A stretch of DNA of 64,000 bases, taken from positions 806,001 through 870,000 of the forward strand of contig NZ_WNIJ01000001.1 in NCBI RefSeq assembly GCF_009725755.1, written 5' to 3'. Under the pieces are notes generated by a model. That model was not told the origin of the DNA and made no database searches. It saw nothing but the letters and a program-made list of their open reading frames with translations. The translations under genes were made by a program, and so were the position numbers. This DNA comes from Bombella sp. ESL0385 (GTDB lineage Bacteria; Pseudomonadota; Alphaproteobacteria; Acetobacterales; Acetobacteraceae). This document shows, piece by piece, positions 8,472 to 17,225 of the stretch. Position 1 is the first letter of the stretch, and each line of letters begins with the position of its first letter.

Positions 8472-8809
8472 TGAGCGAGAATCATACGACATCGCACGAA
8501 GGTGAGAGCCACGGCTCTTACGGCTCCTATATTGTTGGGTTTGTTCTTGCTGTTATCCTGACAGTGGCGTCTTTTGCCACTGTCTTGAGCAAGGCCTTCG
8601 CCTTCTGGCAGACGATTGCCATTCTTGCTGTGTTGGCGACAGTTCAGGTTGTTGTGCATCTGGTCTTCTTCCTCCATATGGGGACGAAGAGCTTGTCTCA
8701 GCGTCAGAATCTTGCTGCCTTCATCATCACAGTGTTGATGGTTGCAGTGGTGATTGCGGGTTATCTGTTTGTCCTTTGGGATGCCCAGATGAATATGATG
8801 CCCGGCTGA
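8471..8809 (+). CDS. cyoD: Ubiquinol oxidase subunit IV
   Basis: 112-residue small subunit with three hydrophobic helices (YIVGFVLAVILTVASFATVL; TIAILAVLATVQVVVHLVFF; a third near residues 80-103) and a charged N-terminal tail, as in CyoD, which assists assembly of the CuB site. ATG 8471 overlaps the cyoC stop by one base; a longer in-frame extension to 8426 was discarded because it runs inside cyoC. Last gene of the operon; terminator follows. Confidence 0.93.
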   Translation: MSENHTTSHEGESHGSYGSYIVGFVLAVILTVASFATVLSKAFAFWQTIAILAVLATVQVVVHLVFFLHMGTKSLSQRQNLAAFIITVLMVAVVIAGYLFVLWDAQMNMMPG

Positions 8810-8835
8810 TACGCCGTTTCATCTTTCAAGATGAG

Positions 8836-8870
8836 AAAAAGCCGGTGGGGGCCAACTCCACCGGCTTTTT
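8836..8870 (+). terminator. Intrinsic terminator of cyoABCD
   Basis: 13-bp perfect stem (AAAAAGCCGGTGG / CCACCGGCTTTTT) with a 9-base loop and a T-tract, 27 bases after cyoD. The flanking A-tract lets it work for the opposite strand too. Confidence 0.93.
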
Positions 8871-8892
8871 ATGTCTGGATGATTAGCGTAAG

Positions 8893-8928
8893 AAAAACCC
8901 CCGGAGAGTTCAGCTCATCCGAGGGTTT
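8893..8928 (-). terminator. Intrinsic terminator of the fdxA transcript
   Basis: On the minus strand AAACCCTCGGA and TCCGGGGGTTT pair over 11 bp (one G-U) and run into T residues, 25 bases beyond the fdxA stop. Placed back to back with the cyo terminator between convergent transcripts. Confidence 0.9.
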
Positions 8929-8952
8929 ATTATAGGGCGATAAGAGGGGGGG

Positions 8953-9285
8953 TTAGTCCTTATGAGGCTCCTCAGAGAGCATCTCCCGCTTACCTTCTTT
9001 ACCGTTCCATTCTTCACGGTCAGCCGGTGGGGTCCCTTTTTGGGTTATGTTAGGCCAAATTGTGGAATATTTGGCGTTAATCTCCATCCAGTCCGCAGAG
9101 CGTTCATCACTATCTGGGAAGATGGCTTCTGCGGGGCATTCAGGTTCACATACGCCGCAATCGATACATTCATCAGGATTGATGACAAGAAAGTTCTCAC
9201 CCGCGTAGAAGCAGTCAACAGGGCAGACTTCCACACAATCCATAAACTTGCAGCGCACGCAGTTTTCTGTGACCACATAGGTCAT
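8953..9285 (-). CDS. fdxA: 7Fe ferredoxin FdxA
   Basis: 110-residue ferredoxin with a [3Fe-4S] and a [4Fe-4S] cluster. It starts [17 protein letters not shown], then VEVCPVDCF and [16 protein letters not shown] supply the cluster cysteines; a C-terminal extension ([16 protein letters not shown]) is typical of FdxA. Soluble one-electron carrier; its partner is unknown here. ATG 9285 is the conserved start with GGAGA upstream; the frame is open 21 codons further but without conservation. In Alphaproteobacteria it is commonly found beside the S4 protein and SUV3-like helicase, as here. Confidence 0.95.
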   Translation of the reverse strand: MTYVVTENCVRCKFMDCVEVCPVDCFYAGENFLVINPDECIDCGVCEPECPAEAIFPDSDERSADWMEINAKYSTIWPNITQKGTPPADREEWNGKEGKREMLSEEPHKD

Positions 9286-9387
9286 GATTGCCGTCTCCGG
9301 TTTGGTGTTACAGGCCAGCCGAACGGCCCCTTTTAAAGATTCCTGCACTGATATGCCGAATGATGGGGGGCTTTTGCAAGTCTATTG

Positions 9388-9681
9388 TCAGGAATTACCG
9401 CTCTTTTCCTCAAGTTCTTCATAGAGAAGGGCGGCTTCTTTAGCGGGGCCGCGCCGCTCGCCAAGCTGTATAACGCGCCAAATACAGACTTTTTCGTCCC
9501 AGTGGGGGGAGGCAAAACTCACAATATCGCCAATATGGAGGTGTGCGTGGGTTTTATGCGTCCTTTGGCCATTAATGCGGACACGCCCCTTGCGGATGAA
9601 GGCAGCACAAAGGCCGCGCGTTTTGGCAAGCCGCGTGTAATAAAGCCAGAGGTCTAGCCGTTGATGTGGCTCTGTACTCAT
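9388..9681 (-). CDS. S4-domain RNA-binding protein (Hsp15-like)
   Basis: 97 residues, starting with an S4 domain (RLDLWLYYTRLAKTRGLCAAFIRKGRVRING, shown in part: RLDLWLYYTRLAKTRG and RKGRVRINGQ) followed by a charged tail. Resembles HslR/Hsp15, which rescues stalled 50S subunits carrying nascent peptide. The ATG overlaps the helicase stop by four bases (ATGA), so the two are translationally coupled. Confidence 0.88.
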   Translation of the reverse strand: MSTEPHQRLDLWLYYTRLAKTRGLCAAFIRKGRVRINGQRTHKTHAHLHIGDIVSFASPHWDEKVCIWRVIQLGERRGPAKEAALLYEELEEKSGNS

Positions 9682-12233
9682 GAGGAGGGGCGTATAGCCC
9701 AGTTCTGGAGGGCAGCAAAGGGGGAGTCGGCCACGGCGCGTTGGGGTTTGCGGGTCTTTTTTGTACGTGTTGGGGCTGTTTTATGTTTATGCGGGCGTCC
9801 TAGAATAATGAGGGGCGCAGCAGGCCCATAGCGTGTTTCCTCTAAAGGTTGTGGAGGATGGTGGGCAATGCCCAGCCCTTTTAGGAGGGCGGGGAGGAGG
9901 GCGGATTTCACCCCAAGGGAGGAGGCGAGCGTGGGGGGAATGAGCTGGTTATGGCGGGGTGGCTTGCCATGAGGGCGAAGGAGACGCAAGAGCGCGTTTA
10001 ATTTATCGAGTCGTATATGGACAGGGCCGGCATTCTGCCATCCGGGTGGTGGGGTGGGATAATCTGCGCTGGGTAGGCAGATAGACCCGGCATGAGGGAT
10101 GCGATACTCCCGTCCATGCCAGATAGTATGAAGCAGGCTCATCATAGGGAGATAGGCTGGTTTAAACAGGCGTGGGCAGTAAATAAATTGCTCCCCAATC
10201 TGTACACCGTGATGATGGAGGAAGCGTTTTTCTTCGCGCGAGATTGCGCGGTCCTCCGGCAAGGTTGGTGTTGTGCCGCCATCTTTACGCAAACGATACG
10301 CCAAACCGCGTAATGAGGCCGTCTTTTGGAGGTGCGCTTCCATCTGAAAGAAGGGGGCAAGTGTTTTGCGCAGCAGTGCGTTGATGAGCGTATGAAGATG
10401 TTCCTGCACTTGGCGGCTCTGATATGTATCGCGAAACTCCCCCGGTAGAAGCTGGCTATGGGGGTTAAAGAGGTCCTCGCCACGGGTCAGGCTGGCGATA
10501 TGCGCGCCTTCCCAATGGATATGCCCAGCCTCTGTGATGTGCAGGGCGGTCATCTCTTGTTGGAGGAAGTAGCGTATCCGCGCGGGCATTGCGTGGTGGA
10601 GGGCGCGTTTGCCTGCTTTGAGGAGCAATGCACTCTCTTGAGGGTCCGCCGTGGCGTCCAGATTCATACCAAAACCGGTGATACGGCCAATTTCATGGCC
10701 TTCCACAAGGATGCGATTTTGGGGCGTTATGGCATAGAGGGCCTCAACACGTTGCCCGGTGTCCGAGCGGCGGAGCAGGGCCGTGGCACGTTTATTGACA
10801 AAACGTTCTTTCAGCCTCTCATGTAATGTATCAGAGAGACGGTCCTCCACTGTGCGGCAGCGTTCTTGCCAATGGCGGCTTTGGGGCATCCAGCCTGTCC
10901 GAGCGGCGATGTAAGCGCAGACACGCACACCAGAGAGCCTGTGCATGAGCGTATCCATATCGCCATCCAGCCGGTCAAGCCCGCGTAATTGGCCTTCCAT
11001 CCACGCAGGGGGGATGCGGTGATGCTTTAAGAGGTCGAGAAATAAACGGCCACAAAGGCGAGTATGGCTACCATCACCAAGCTTGCGGAAGTCCGGTATC
11101 TGGCAGACTTCCCATAGGAGAGTTGTGGCCTTTGTACCGCGTGCAGCAGCGCGAATATCCTCCATCTGCATCAAGCCGGTGAGGACATCAAGGTCCGAAG
11201 CTGTGCGCCCGGTGATGAGGCCGGGGCGTGGGGGTTTACGCATCAAGCTGTGATACAGCGTTTCAGGAGAGCTATAATCTAGGGCCGTTTGCCGCCAATA
11301 AAGGGCGTGTAATGGCTCAAACTTATGGTCCTCCACAGCCTTGATGAGCTCTTGGCTCATAGGGGGGCAAGAGCCTGTGGTGCCGAAGGTGCCATCATGC
11401 ATCCCACGGCCTGCTCGCCCGGTGATTTGAGCCACCTCTTGCGGGGTTAGAGCGCGGGAGGCAAGGCCATCAAACTTATGCAAGGCTGCAAGGGCAACAT
11501 GGTCCACATCCATATTCAGCCCCATCCCGATGGCATCAGTCGCTACGAGATAATCAACATCGCGATTTTGATAGAGGGCGACTTGGGCATTGCGTGTTCT
11601 AGGGCTGAGGCGGCCCATAATAATCGCACAGCCCCCGCGCTTTTGGCGGATGGCCTCGGCAATGGCGTAAACCTCCGTGGCGGAGAAAGCCACAATGGCA
11701 GAGCGTGGAGGTAAGCGTGTGAGATTCACCGGCCCTATATTAGTAAGGTGGGAGAGACGGGCGCGGGTCTCAATCGTAATGGAGGGGATAAGCTGTTTGA
11801 GCAAGCCGCGAATGGTCTCCGCACCGAGGAAGAGCGTCTCTCCCGTCCCACGTGCATGGAGGAGGCGGTCGGTGAAAATATGCCCGCGATCAGGGTCCGC
11901 AGCGAGCTGGATTTCATCAATAGCGATGAAATCCACTTTGCGGTCCAGCGGCATTGCTTCCACTGTGCAAGAGAACCAACGTGCATGGGGAGGGATAATC
12001 TTTTCCTCCCCTGTGAGGAGGGCGACATGGCGTTCGCCTTTTAGTTTGACGAGCCGTTCGTAATTTTCGCGCGCAAGCAGGCGGAGGGGGAAGCCGATAA
12101 TCCCACTCTGATGCGCCATCATACGGGTGAGGGCGTAATGGGTCTTACCGGTATTGGTTGGCCCTAAAATCGCATGAATAAGCCGTGGGGGCTGGCCCGC
12201 CGCAGGCATAAAGGAGGAAGAACGTGCTGTCAT
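9678..12233 (-). CDS. SUV3-like superfamily 2 RNA helicase
   Basis: About 851 residues. Motif I GPTNTGKT (about residue 22 from the chosen start), DEIQ box (FIAIDEIQLAADPDRG), FSATEVYAI, and motif VI region QITGRAGRG show a SUV3/mitochondrial-degradosome-type helicase. In mitochondria this helicase feeds PNPase; in Alphaproteobacteria the role is little studied. After the helicase core come C-terminal regions rich in Arg and His and ending in basic repeats (KTAPTRTKKTRKPQ). ATG 12233 is chosen because the SUV3 core begins soon after; the frame is open to 12374 but that would overlap the divergent aminopeptidase. Forms an operon with the S4 gene and probably fdxA. Confidence 0.85.
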   Translation of the reverse strand: MTARSSSFMPAAGQPPRLIHAILGPTNTGKTHYALTRMMAHQSGIIGFPLRLLARENYERLVKLKGERHVALLTGEEKIIPPHARWFSCTVEAMPLDRKVDFIAIDEIQLAADPDRGHIFTDRLLHARGTGETLFLGAETIRGLLKQLIPSITIETRARLSHLTNIGPVNLTRLPPRSAIVAFSATEVYAIAEAIRQKRGGCAIIMGRLSPRTRNAQVALYQNRDVDYLVATDAIGMGLNMDVDHVALAALHKFDGLASRALTPQEVAQITGRAGRGMHDGTFGTTGSCPPMSQELIKAVEDHKFEPLHALYWRQTALDYSSPETLYHSLMRKPPRPGLITGRTASDLDVLTGLMQMEDIRAAARGTKATTLLWEVCQIPDFRKLGDGSHTRLCGRLFLDLLKHHRIPPAWMEGQLRGLDRLDGDMDTLMHRLSGVRVCAYIAARTGWMPQSRHWQERCRTVEDRLSDTLHERLKERFVNKRATALLRRSDTGQRVEALYAITPQNRILVEGHEIGRITGFGMNLDATADPQESALLLKAGKRALHHAMPARIRYFLQQEMTALHITEAGHIHWEGAHIASLTRGEDLFNPHSQLLPGEFRDTYQSRQVQEHLHTLINALLRKTLAPFFQMEAHLQKTASLRGLAYRLRKDGGTTPTLPEDRAISREEKRFLHHHGVQIGEQFIYCPRLFKPAYLPMMSLLHTIWHGREYRIPHAGSICLPSADYPTPPPGWQNAGPVHIRLDKLNALLRLLRPHGKPPRHNQLIPPTLASSLGVKSALLPALLKGLGIAHHPPQPLEETRYGPAAPLIILGRPHKHKTAPTRTKKTRKPQRAVADSPFAALQNWAIRPSS

Positions 12234-12308
12234 GGGTGGAATGATCTTGCGTGAATGCGATAAAAGCAAGACATTCTCTATAAGAGTTTTTTGGTGGAAT
12301 GGTTTTTT

Positions 12309-13718
12309 ATGTCTAATGCCCCTTTTTTGCCCCTGTGCGCCCCCTGTGATGGGGAGGAGACTTACCCGCTTCATATCGTAGAAGCGGGGGAGTCTGCTGC
12401 GCTTTCCGCTCTATTAGGGCGTGATGAGCCTTTTTTGCGCGCGCAAGGCTTTGAAGGACGTGCGGGGGATTTTACCCTTTTGCCGGGTAAGGAGGGGATT
12501 GCCGGGGCGGTATTTTGCATCAAGCCTACGGCAGGGCCTATGCCTTATGGGGCTTTGTCAGCAAAATTGCCAGAGGGGCGTTGGGTTCCGCAGTTTCATC
12601 CGCAGGCTCAGGGGCAAGACACAAAGGCGGCTTTGGAGGAGCTCATTCTTGGCTTCTGCTTAGGGGCGTATCAGTATCATCTAAAGGGGGCTGCCCAACA
12701 TACCCCCAAAGCGCAGCCTAAATTATGTATCGCCGCAGAATATGGGCGCGAGGCGCGTCTCCTTGCGCGGGCGGCGTGGCTGGGGCGTGACCTGATTAAT
12801 AGCCCGGCGAATCTGATGGGCCCTGCGGAATTAGCGGCGGCAGCCCGTCACATGCTGGAGGAACGTGGGGCCTGTGTTGAGCTGATAGAAGGGGAGGCAT
12901 TAAGACAAGCGTACCCATGCCTTGCCGCTGTGGGGGCGGGCTCGGACCGGGAGGCTGTTGTGGTGGTCGGGCAAAAACCCGGGCGGAGCAAAGCAGCCCC
13001 GCGCCTCTCTTTAGTGGGTAAAGGCGTATGTTTTGATACAGGCGGTTATGACCTCAAGCCCGGCTCCTCCATGGCGAAGATGAAGAAGGATATGGGTGGA
13101 GCGACATTGATGCTCGCCCTGGCCTGCGCGATTATGGAGGCGGAGCTAGATGTCGCTTTGGAGATTCGCCTTGGTTGTGTGGAGAACAGTATCTCCGGCC
13201 ATGCGATGCGGCCGGGGGATGTGTTGACCACGCGGAAAGGGCTGCGGGTAGAGGTCGGCAATACGGATGCAGAAGGGCGTTTGGTTCTAGCTGACCTCTT
13301 GACAGAGGCCGCAGAGAGCCAGCCGGACCTTATCATAGATGCCGCAACGCTTACCGGGGCTGCGCGTGTGGCTTTGGGGCCAGATTTACCCGCCCTTTTT
13401 AGTAATGATGATGCATTAGCGGCGCATATTCTTGCCGCTGGGCGTCATGCGCATGACCCGCTTTGGCAGCTCCCATTATGGGCTGATTATGATGAATGGA
13501 TGGATAGCCCCATTGCTGATTGTAACAATCTTTCCTCTCGGCCTATGGCCGGGGCGATTACAGCGGCGTTATTCCTCCAACGCTTCGTCCCAGAGGGGCA
13601 GAGATGGGCGCATATTGATACTTATGGATGGAATGATAACGCACGCCCCGGCCGGCCTATGGGGGGTGAGGTGCTAGCTTTAAGGGCGTTGTTCCGTGCG
13701 GTTTCGGAAGGTTTCTAA
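12309..13718 (+). CDS. Leucyl aminopeptidase family (M17) peptidase
   Basis: 469-residue cytosolic metallopeptidase removing N-terminal residues from peptides. The C-terminal catalytic half carries GKGVCFDTGGYDLKP (metal ligand Asp and catalytic Lys region), DMGGA, and the family signature NTDAEGRLVLADLL with metal-binding Asp/Glu; the N-terminal half is the variable M17 domain. Ends with the conserved WAHIDTYGWNDNARPGRP region. ATG 12309 is preferred, with GGTGGA ten bases upstream; TTG 12291 and GTG 12294 are also in frame. Divergent from the helicase. PepA and PepB subtypes cannot be separated by eye. Confidence 0.9.
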   Translation: MSNAPFLPLCAPCDGEETYPLHIVEAGESAALSALLGRDEPFLRAQGFEGRAGDFTLLPGKEGIAGAVFCIKPTAGPMPYGALSAKLPEGRWVPQFHPQAQGQDTKAALEELILGFCLGAYQYHLKGAAQHTPKAQPKLCIAAEYGREARLLARAAWLGRDLINSPANLMGPAELAAAARHMLEERGACVELIEGEALRQAYPCLAAVGAGSDREAVVVVGQKPGRSKAAPRLSLVGKGVCFDTGGYDLKPGSSMAKMKKDMGGATLMLALACAIMEAELDVALEIRLGCVENSISGHAMRPGDVLTTRKGLRVEVGNTDAEGRLVLADLLTEAAESQPDLIIDAATLTGAARVALGPDLPALFSNDDALAAHILAAGRHAHDPLWQLPLWADYDEWMDSPIADCNNLSSRPMAGAITAALFLQRFVPEGQRWAHIDTYGWNDNARPGRPMGGEVLALRALFRAVSEGF

Positions 13719-13731
13719 AAAGTAATGATTC

Positions 13732-13748
13732 GTTATAGCGTGTATAAC
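13732..13748. repeat. Short inverted repeat in the aminopeptidase/MarR gap
   Basis: GTTATA-GCGTG-TATAAC, 14 bases after the aminopeptidase stop, followed by an interrupted T-rich stretch. Either a weak terminator or a regulator site. The remainder of the 13719-13962 gap shows nothing else I can support. Confidence 0.35.
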
Positions 13749-13962
13749 TAGCTGTTTTTATTCATTTTTAATGAGGTTTGTCTTTAGGAATAGCAGCCCT
13801 GCGTTGGGCGTGGTTGTTATTTCGATACATAAGCGTCACAAATTAGAATAGGACTAAGTAGAAATCGCAAATATGATGTATCCCACCGGCCAGCGGGGAG
13901 GGCGTATATGCGCTAACTGGCAGAGGGTAAGTCGCGTTGTAAAAGAGCGAAAGAGAGTTTTT

Positions 13963-14364
13963 ATGAGTCGAAATGGCGATAACCGCATGTTGCAGCTTTT
14001 GCGCGATACGATTGTGTCCACCGTGCGCGGTGATGGGCCGGACCTTTCTGCGCGGCAATTATCTGTGTTTTTGAGCTGTTATTTGGATGATGGGGCTCAT
14101 ACCGTTCGGGGCTTAGCACAGTCTTTGAATGTCTCTAAACCCGCTATCACCCGTGCGTTGGACCGGTTGAGCGAGCTTGATTTAGCACGCCGTAAGGTGG
14201 ACCCGTTGGACCGCCGCTCCATTCTTGTTCAGCGGACATTAAAAGGCTCGGCCTATCTGCGTGGGTTGCGGGATGTGATGGAGGAAGCTTGCGGGGATGA
14301 GATTATCCTCCGTAAAGCGGCTCGTCCGGCTGTAGCATCCTTCCAAGCGCGGCGGGCTGGGTAA
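13963..14364 (+). CDS. MarR-family transcriptional regulator
   Basis: 133 residues with a winged helix-turn-helix: LSARQLSVFLSCY, then HTVRGLAQSLNVSKPAITRALDRLSELDLA (quoted in part: AQSLNVSKPAITRALDRL) and the wing RKVDPLDRRSILVQRT. MarR proteins usually repress neighbouring genes and release DNA on binding small phenolic or oxidant ligands; target unknown. ATG 13963 is preceded by AGAGAG; the open frame back to 13873 lacks a better start. The aminotransferase gene follows within 10 bases and is probably co-transcribed. Confidence 0.85.
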   Translation: MSRNGDNRMLQLLRDTIVSTVRGDGPDLSARQLSVFLSCYLDDGAHTVRGLAQSLNVSKPAITRALDRLSELDLARRKVDPLDRRSILVQRTLKGSAYLRGLRDVMEEACGDEIILRKAARPAVASFQARRAG

Positions 14365-14369
14365 GTATC

Positions 14370-15521
14370 TTGGTGGGAGTTGTTCCCTTTCTGGATCTTC
14401 CTGCCCAGCAGCGGCGTCTTGGCGCGGCGTTGCGGGAGCGGATGGAGCGGGTCTTAACCCATTGTTGTTTCGTAATGGGGCCGGAGATTGCAGAGCTTGA
14501 GGCGCGTTTGGCTCTTTATGGGGGGGCGCGTCATGCTGTGGCTGTCTCCTCCGGTACAGATGCGCTTTTAACCGTCCTCATGGCGGAGGGAATTGGGCCG
14601 GGGATGGCGGTGTTCCTACCTGCTTTTACATACACGGCCACGGCAGAGGTTGTTCTGTTATTAGGCGCGAAGCCGGTTTTTGTGGATGTGGAGGCGGATA
14701 GCTTCCAACTCTCTCTTGCCTCCTTGCAGGCGCGTGTTGCCGCGGTAAAGCAAGCGGGAGAGGTGGTGCCAAAGGCGATTATCGGGGTTGATTTATTTGG
14801 CCAACCTGCCCCGTGGGATGCGCTAAAGAGCTTTGCCACACAAGAGGGCCTAACCCTCATTGCGGATTGCGCTCAATCCTTTGGTGCGGCCTATAAGGGG
14901 CGGAAGTTGGGGCATGAGGCCATGGCTACGACTCTGTCTTTCTTCCCATCTAAGCCGCTAGGTTGTTATGGCGATGGCGGGGCTATCCTCACTGATGATG
15001 ATGATAAGGCGGCTCTTTACCGCTCCCTGCGCAGCCATGGGGAGGGGCAACAACGCTATGAGGTGCAGCGCATTGGCCTTAATGCGCGGTTAGATAGCTT
15101 GCAAGCGGCGGTTCTCTTGAGCAAGTTGGATGTGTTTGAGGAGGAGCTGCAACGGCGTGAGGCTGTGGCACGCGCTTATGATGCAGGCTTGCCCTCTCTC
15201 ATCACCTCACCTGCACGTGTGGCAGAAAGCCAGAGTGCATGGGCAGTCTATTGTGTGAAGCTACCCTCTCTATCTTTGCGTGAGTCTTTAAGGCAACATC
15301 TCACACAAGCGCAGATTGCAACGGCTATTTATTATCCCAAACCATTGCATCATCAGCCAGCCTATCAGGCGTGCCATGATGGGGTTCCTTTACCTGTGTC
15401 GGAATCGTTAGGAGAGTACGTCTTGGCTCTGCCAATCCATCCTGACCTTACCGATGAGGCCGTAGATTATGTGATAAGAGAGAGTCAAACATGGGCGAGA
15501 GAGCAGCATGAAGCAGAATGA
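14370..15521 (+). CDS. DegT/DnrJ/EryC1/StrS-family PLP aminotransferase
   Basis: About 383 residues, matching sugar aminotransferases that act on nucleotide-linked keto-sugars. Seen: VPFLDLPAQQRRLG at the N-terminus, SSGTDALLTVLMA (phosphate cup), DLFGQPAPW, IADCAQSFGAAYKG (PLP Asp), and FFPSKPLGCYGDGG with the Schiff-base Lys; then SLRSHGEG and NARLDSLQAAVL. Start is TTG 14370 or GTG 14373, with GGGTAAG at the preceding stop. No nucleotide-sugar dehydratase or glycosyltransferase is adjacent, so the substrate is unknown. Overlaps the next gene by 14 bases. Confidence 0.9.
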   Translation: MVGVVPFLDLPAQQRRLGAALRERMERVLTHCCFVMGPEIAELEARLALYGGARHAVAVSSGTDALLTVLMAEGIGPGMAVFLPAFTYTATAEVVLLLGAKPVFVDVEADSFQLSLASLQARVAAVKQAGEVVPKAIIGVDLFGQPAPWDALKSFATQEGLTLIADCAQSFGAAYKGRKLGHEAMATTLSFFPSKPLGCYGDGGAILTDDDDKAALYRSLRSHGEGQQRYEVQRIGLNARLDSLQAAVLLSKLDVFEEELQRREAVARAYDAGLPSLITSPARVAESQSAWAVYCVKLPSLSLRESLRQHLTQAQIATAIYYPKPLHHQPAYQACHDGVPLPVSESLGEYVLALPIHPDLTDEAVDYVIRESQTWAREQHEAE

Positions 15522-15924
15522 CGAATATCTTCTTATGTTTGCGGCGATTGTGATTATTCCTGTTGTGGTGATTTGGTATTTTGCGTGGCCTATTTTGCGC
15601 CCGTGGTCCCTCCCAACGGTTGTTCATGGCACGGTGGAGCAGGCTCAGCAGCAACGTAGCCTCACTGAGGATGAAGTAAAGGCGATGAATCTTTGGGTGC
15701 AACAGTATCGGACAGGCTGGGGGATCCCAGGTGAGGTACCCCCTAAGAATATGCCTGCGCTCGCTGTGTATCAGATGAGCAGTGCAGAGGGCCGCCTTGT
15801 CATTCTCTCCGCATGGCATTTTAAGCATGGGGATGATGTTGTGGGGATACAAACCCAACCGGGGGGCGCATATAGGATGCGCTCCTTCGACCGTGGGACC
15901 CTCCATTTGCCGGGCCTCCCTTAA
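15508..15924 (+). CDS. Small membrane-anchored protein of unknown function
   Basis: 138 residues: one N-terminal transmembrane helix (MFAAIVIIPVVVIWYFAWPI), then a ~110-residue domain containing Gln-rich EQAQQQRSLTEDEV and VQQYRTGWGIPGEVPPKN. I do not recognise the family. Because it overlaps the aminotransferase by 14 bases it is probably in the same operon as the MarR and DegT genes. The C-terminal part is likely extracytoplasmic or cytoplasmic depending on helix orientation, which the charges do not settle. Confidence 0.7.
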   Translation: MKQNDEYLLMFAAIVIIPVVVIWYFAWPILRPWSLPTVVHGTVEQAQQQRSLTEDEVKAMNLWVQQYRTGWGIPGEVPPKNMPALAVYQMSSAEGRLVILSAWHFKHGDDVVGIQTQPGGAYRMRSFDRGTLHLPGLP

Positions 15925-15943
15925 AAAGGCGGTCTTGCTTTCC

Positions 15944-17161
15944 TCAGGTGGAGGGAGGCGGGGTGGTTTTATCTTTTTCCTTTTGTTTGGTCTCTTGTTT
16001 ACTCGCGGCTGCTTTTTCTTGAGCGTTCTGAGCAACTTCTTTTGGGGTAAGCTCGTTCGTCTCTAATCGGGTTTTGGTGGCATCTTCCAGCGGGGGCATG
16101 GCTTTATCAAAGACAGCGAGGAGGGCTGCGGTGATGGGGGAAGCCAGCACGAGCCCCGGCACCCCAAGGATGGAGCCAAAAACGCTTTGGGAGAGGATGG
16201 CTAGTGCTGGGGGCATATGGACCGCACGCCGTTGGATGAGCGGGGCGAGGATATTGCCCTCACAAAACTGGATAACGCTATAGAGGATGGCCACGAATAA
16301 AACTTCATGCGTGCCAAGAGAGAGGCTGATGAGCAAGGCAGGCACTGCCCCTAAAATCGCGCCGATATAGGGGATGAAGTTGCACAACCCTGCGACAACG
16401 CCCAAAGCGAGGGCAAGGGGCATCCCGATGAGATATAGCCCAATACCGGAGAAAAGCCCTACGGCGAGCATGTCCAACGCTTGGCCTGCGGTCCATGCCC
16501 ATAAGGTATTGCCTGCGCTATAGAGGAGCGTGCGTGTGGCTTCGCGTTGGTAAGGAGGGATGAGACGGAGGAAGCCGTTGATGTAAAGAGATGGTGAGAC
16601 GGCAAAATAAAAGGCGGCGATTAAAACAACAAAAATCGTACCGATTAAACCAACCGCACTGCCGAGCAACCCGGTCACGGAGCCTGCAATCCCAAAGCCT
16701 AAACTGCTGAGGGAAGCTGTTTTATCATTCCCGCCAAGGGAGGTTGGCAGATGGTTTAAGACCATTTGGCCGAAAGTTGTTTGGGAGAGATGGGAGCGGA
16801 GATCGCTTGATTGCACAACGAGAGCATTTTTTAGGCTGATAAACTGCTCCCCCATAGAGGGGCCACTACTCCAAATAAGAGCGGCAAATAGCCCAATAAT
16901 GCTAAAGGCTACGATGCTAATTGCGATTGTATAGGGGATGAAGGGTAAGCGGCGGCGGAGGATACGCGCAAGCCCATGCAAAACAATCGCCATCAATACC
17001 GCCGCAAAGAGGATGGCAAGGACTTCTCCCATCAACCAAACAGCCAGCATGATGAGAGAGAGACAAAGCGTTAGACGGATAATGCCATAAATGCGGTCTA
17101 ACGCGGTGGTGGGTGTTTGCTGGGCTGCGGGAGTCGGCGGGCGGTTGAAGAAGAAAGGCAT
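15944..17161 (-). CDS. AI-2E family (PerM-like) transporter
   Basis: About 405 residues, eight or so membrane helices in the AI-2E/PerM arrangement: a helix pair near the N-terminus, a soluble segment (WSSGPSMGEQFISLKNALVV), then four helices including PLALALGVVAGLCNFIPYIG and the C-terminal LSQSVFGSILGVPGLVLASP. Substrate unknown; members include proteins proposed to export autoinducer-2 or act as Na+/H+ antiporters. Ends with a Lys/Glu/Gln-rich charged tail. ATG 17161 is preferred to TTG 17179. Converges with the small membrane gene. Confidence 0.9.
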   Translation of the reverse strand: MPFFFNRPPTPAAQQTPTTALDRIYGIIRLTLCLSLIMLAVWLMGEVLAILFAAVLMAIVLHGLARILRRRLPFIPYTIAISIVAFSIIGLFAALIWSSGPSMGEQFISLKNALVVQSSDLRSHLSQTTFGQMVLNHLPTSLGGNDKTASLSSLGFGIAGSVTGLLGSAVGLIGTIFVVLIAAFYFAVSPSLYINGFLRLIPPYQREATRTLLYSAGNTLWAWTAGQALDMLAVGLFSGIGLYLIGMPLALALGVVAGLCNFIPYIGAILGAVPALLISLSLGTHEVLFVAILYSVIQFCEGNILAPLIQRRAVHMPPALAILSQSVFGSILGVPGLVLASPITAALLAVFDKAMPPLEDATKTRLETNELTPKEVAQNAQEKAAASKQETKQKEKDKTTPPPST

Positions 17162-17225
17162 GCTGGGCGAGTCCTGCAACGGGCGGTGAGTTGGTGTGCT
17201 ATAATGTGGGTTATTTAATGGTGGG

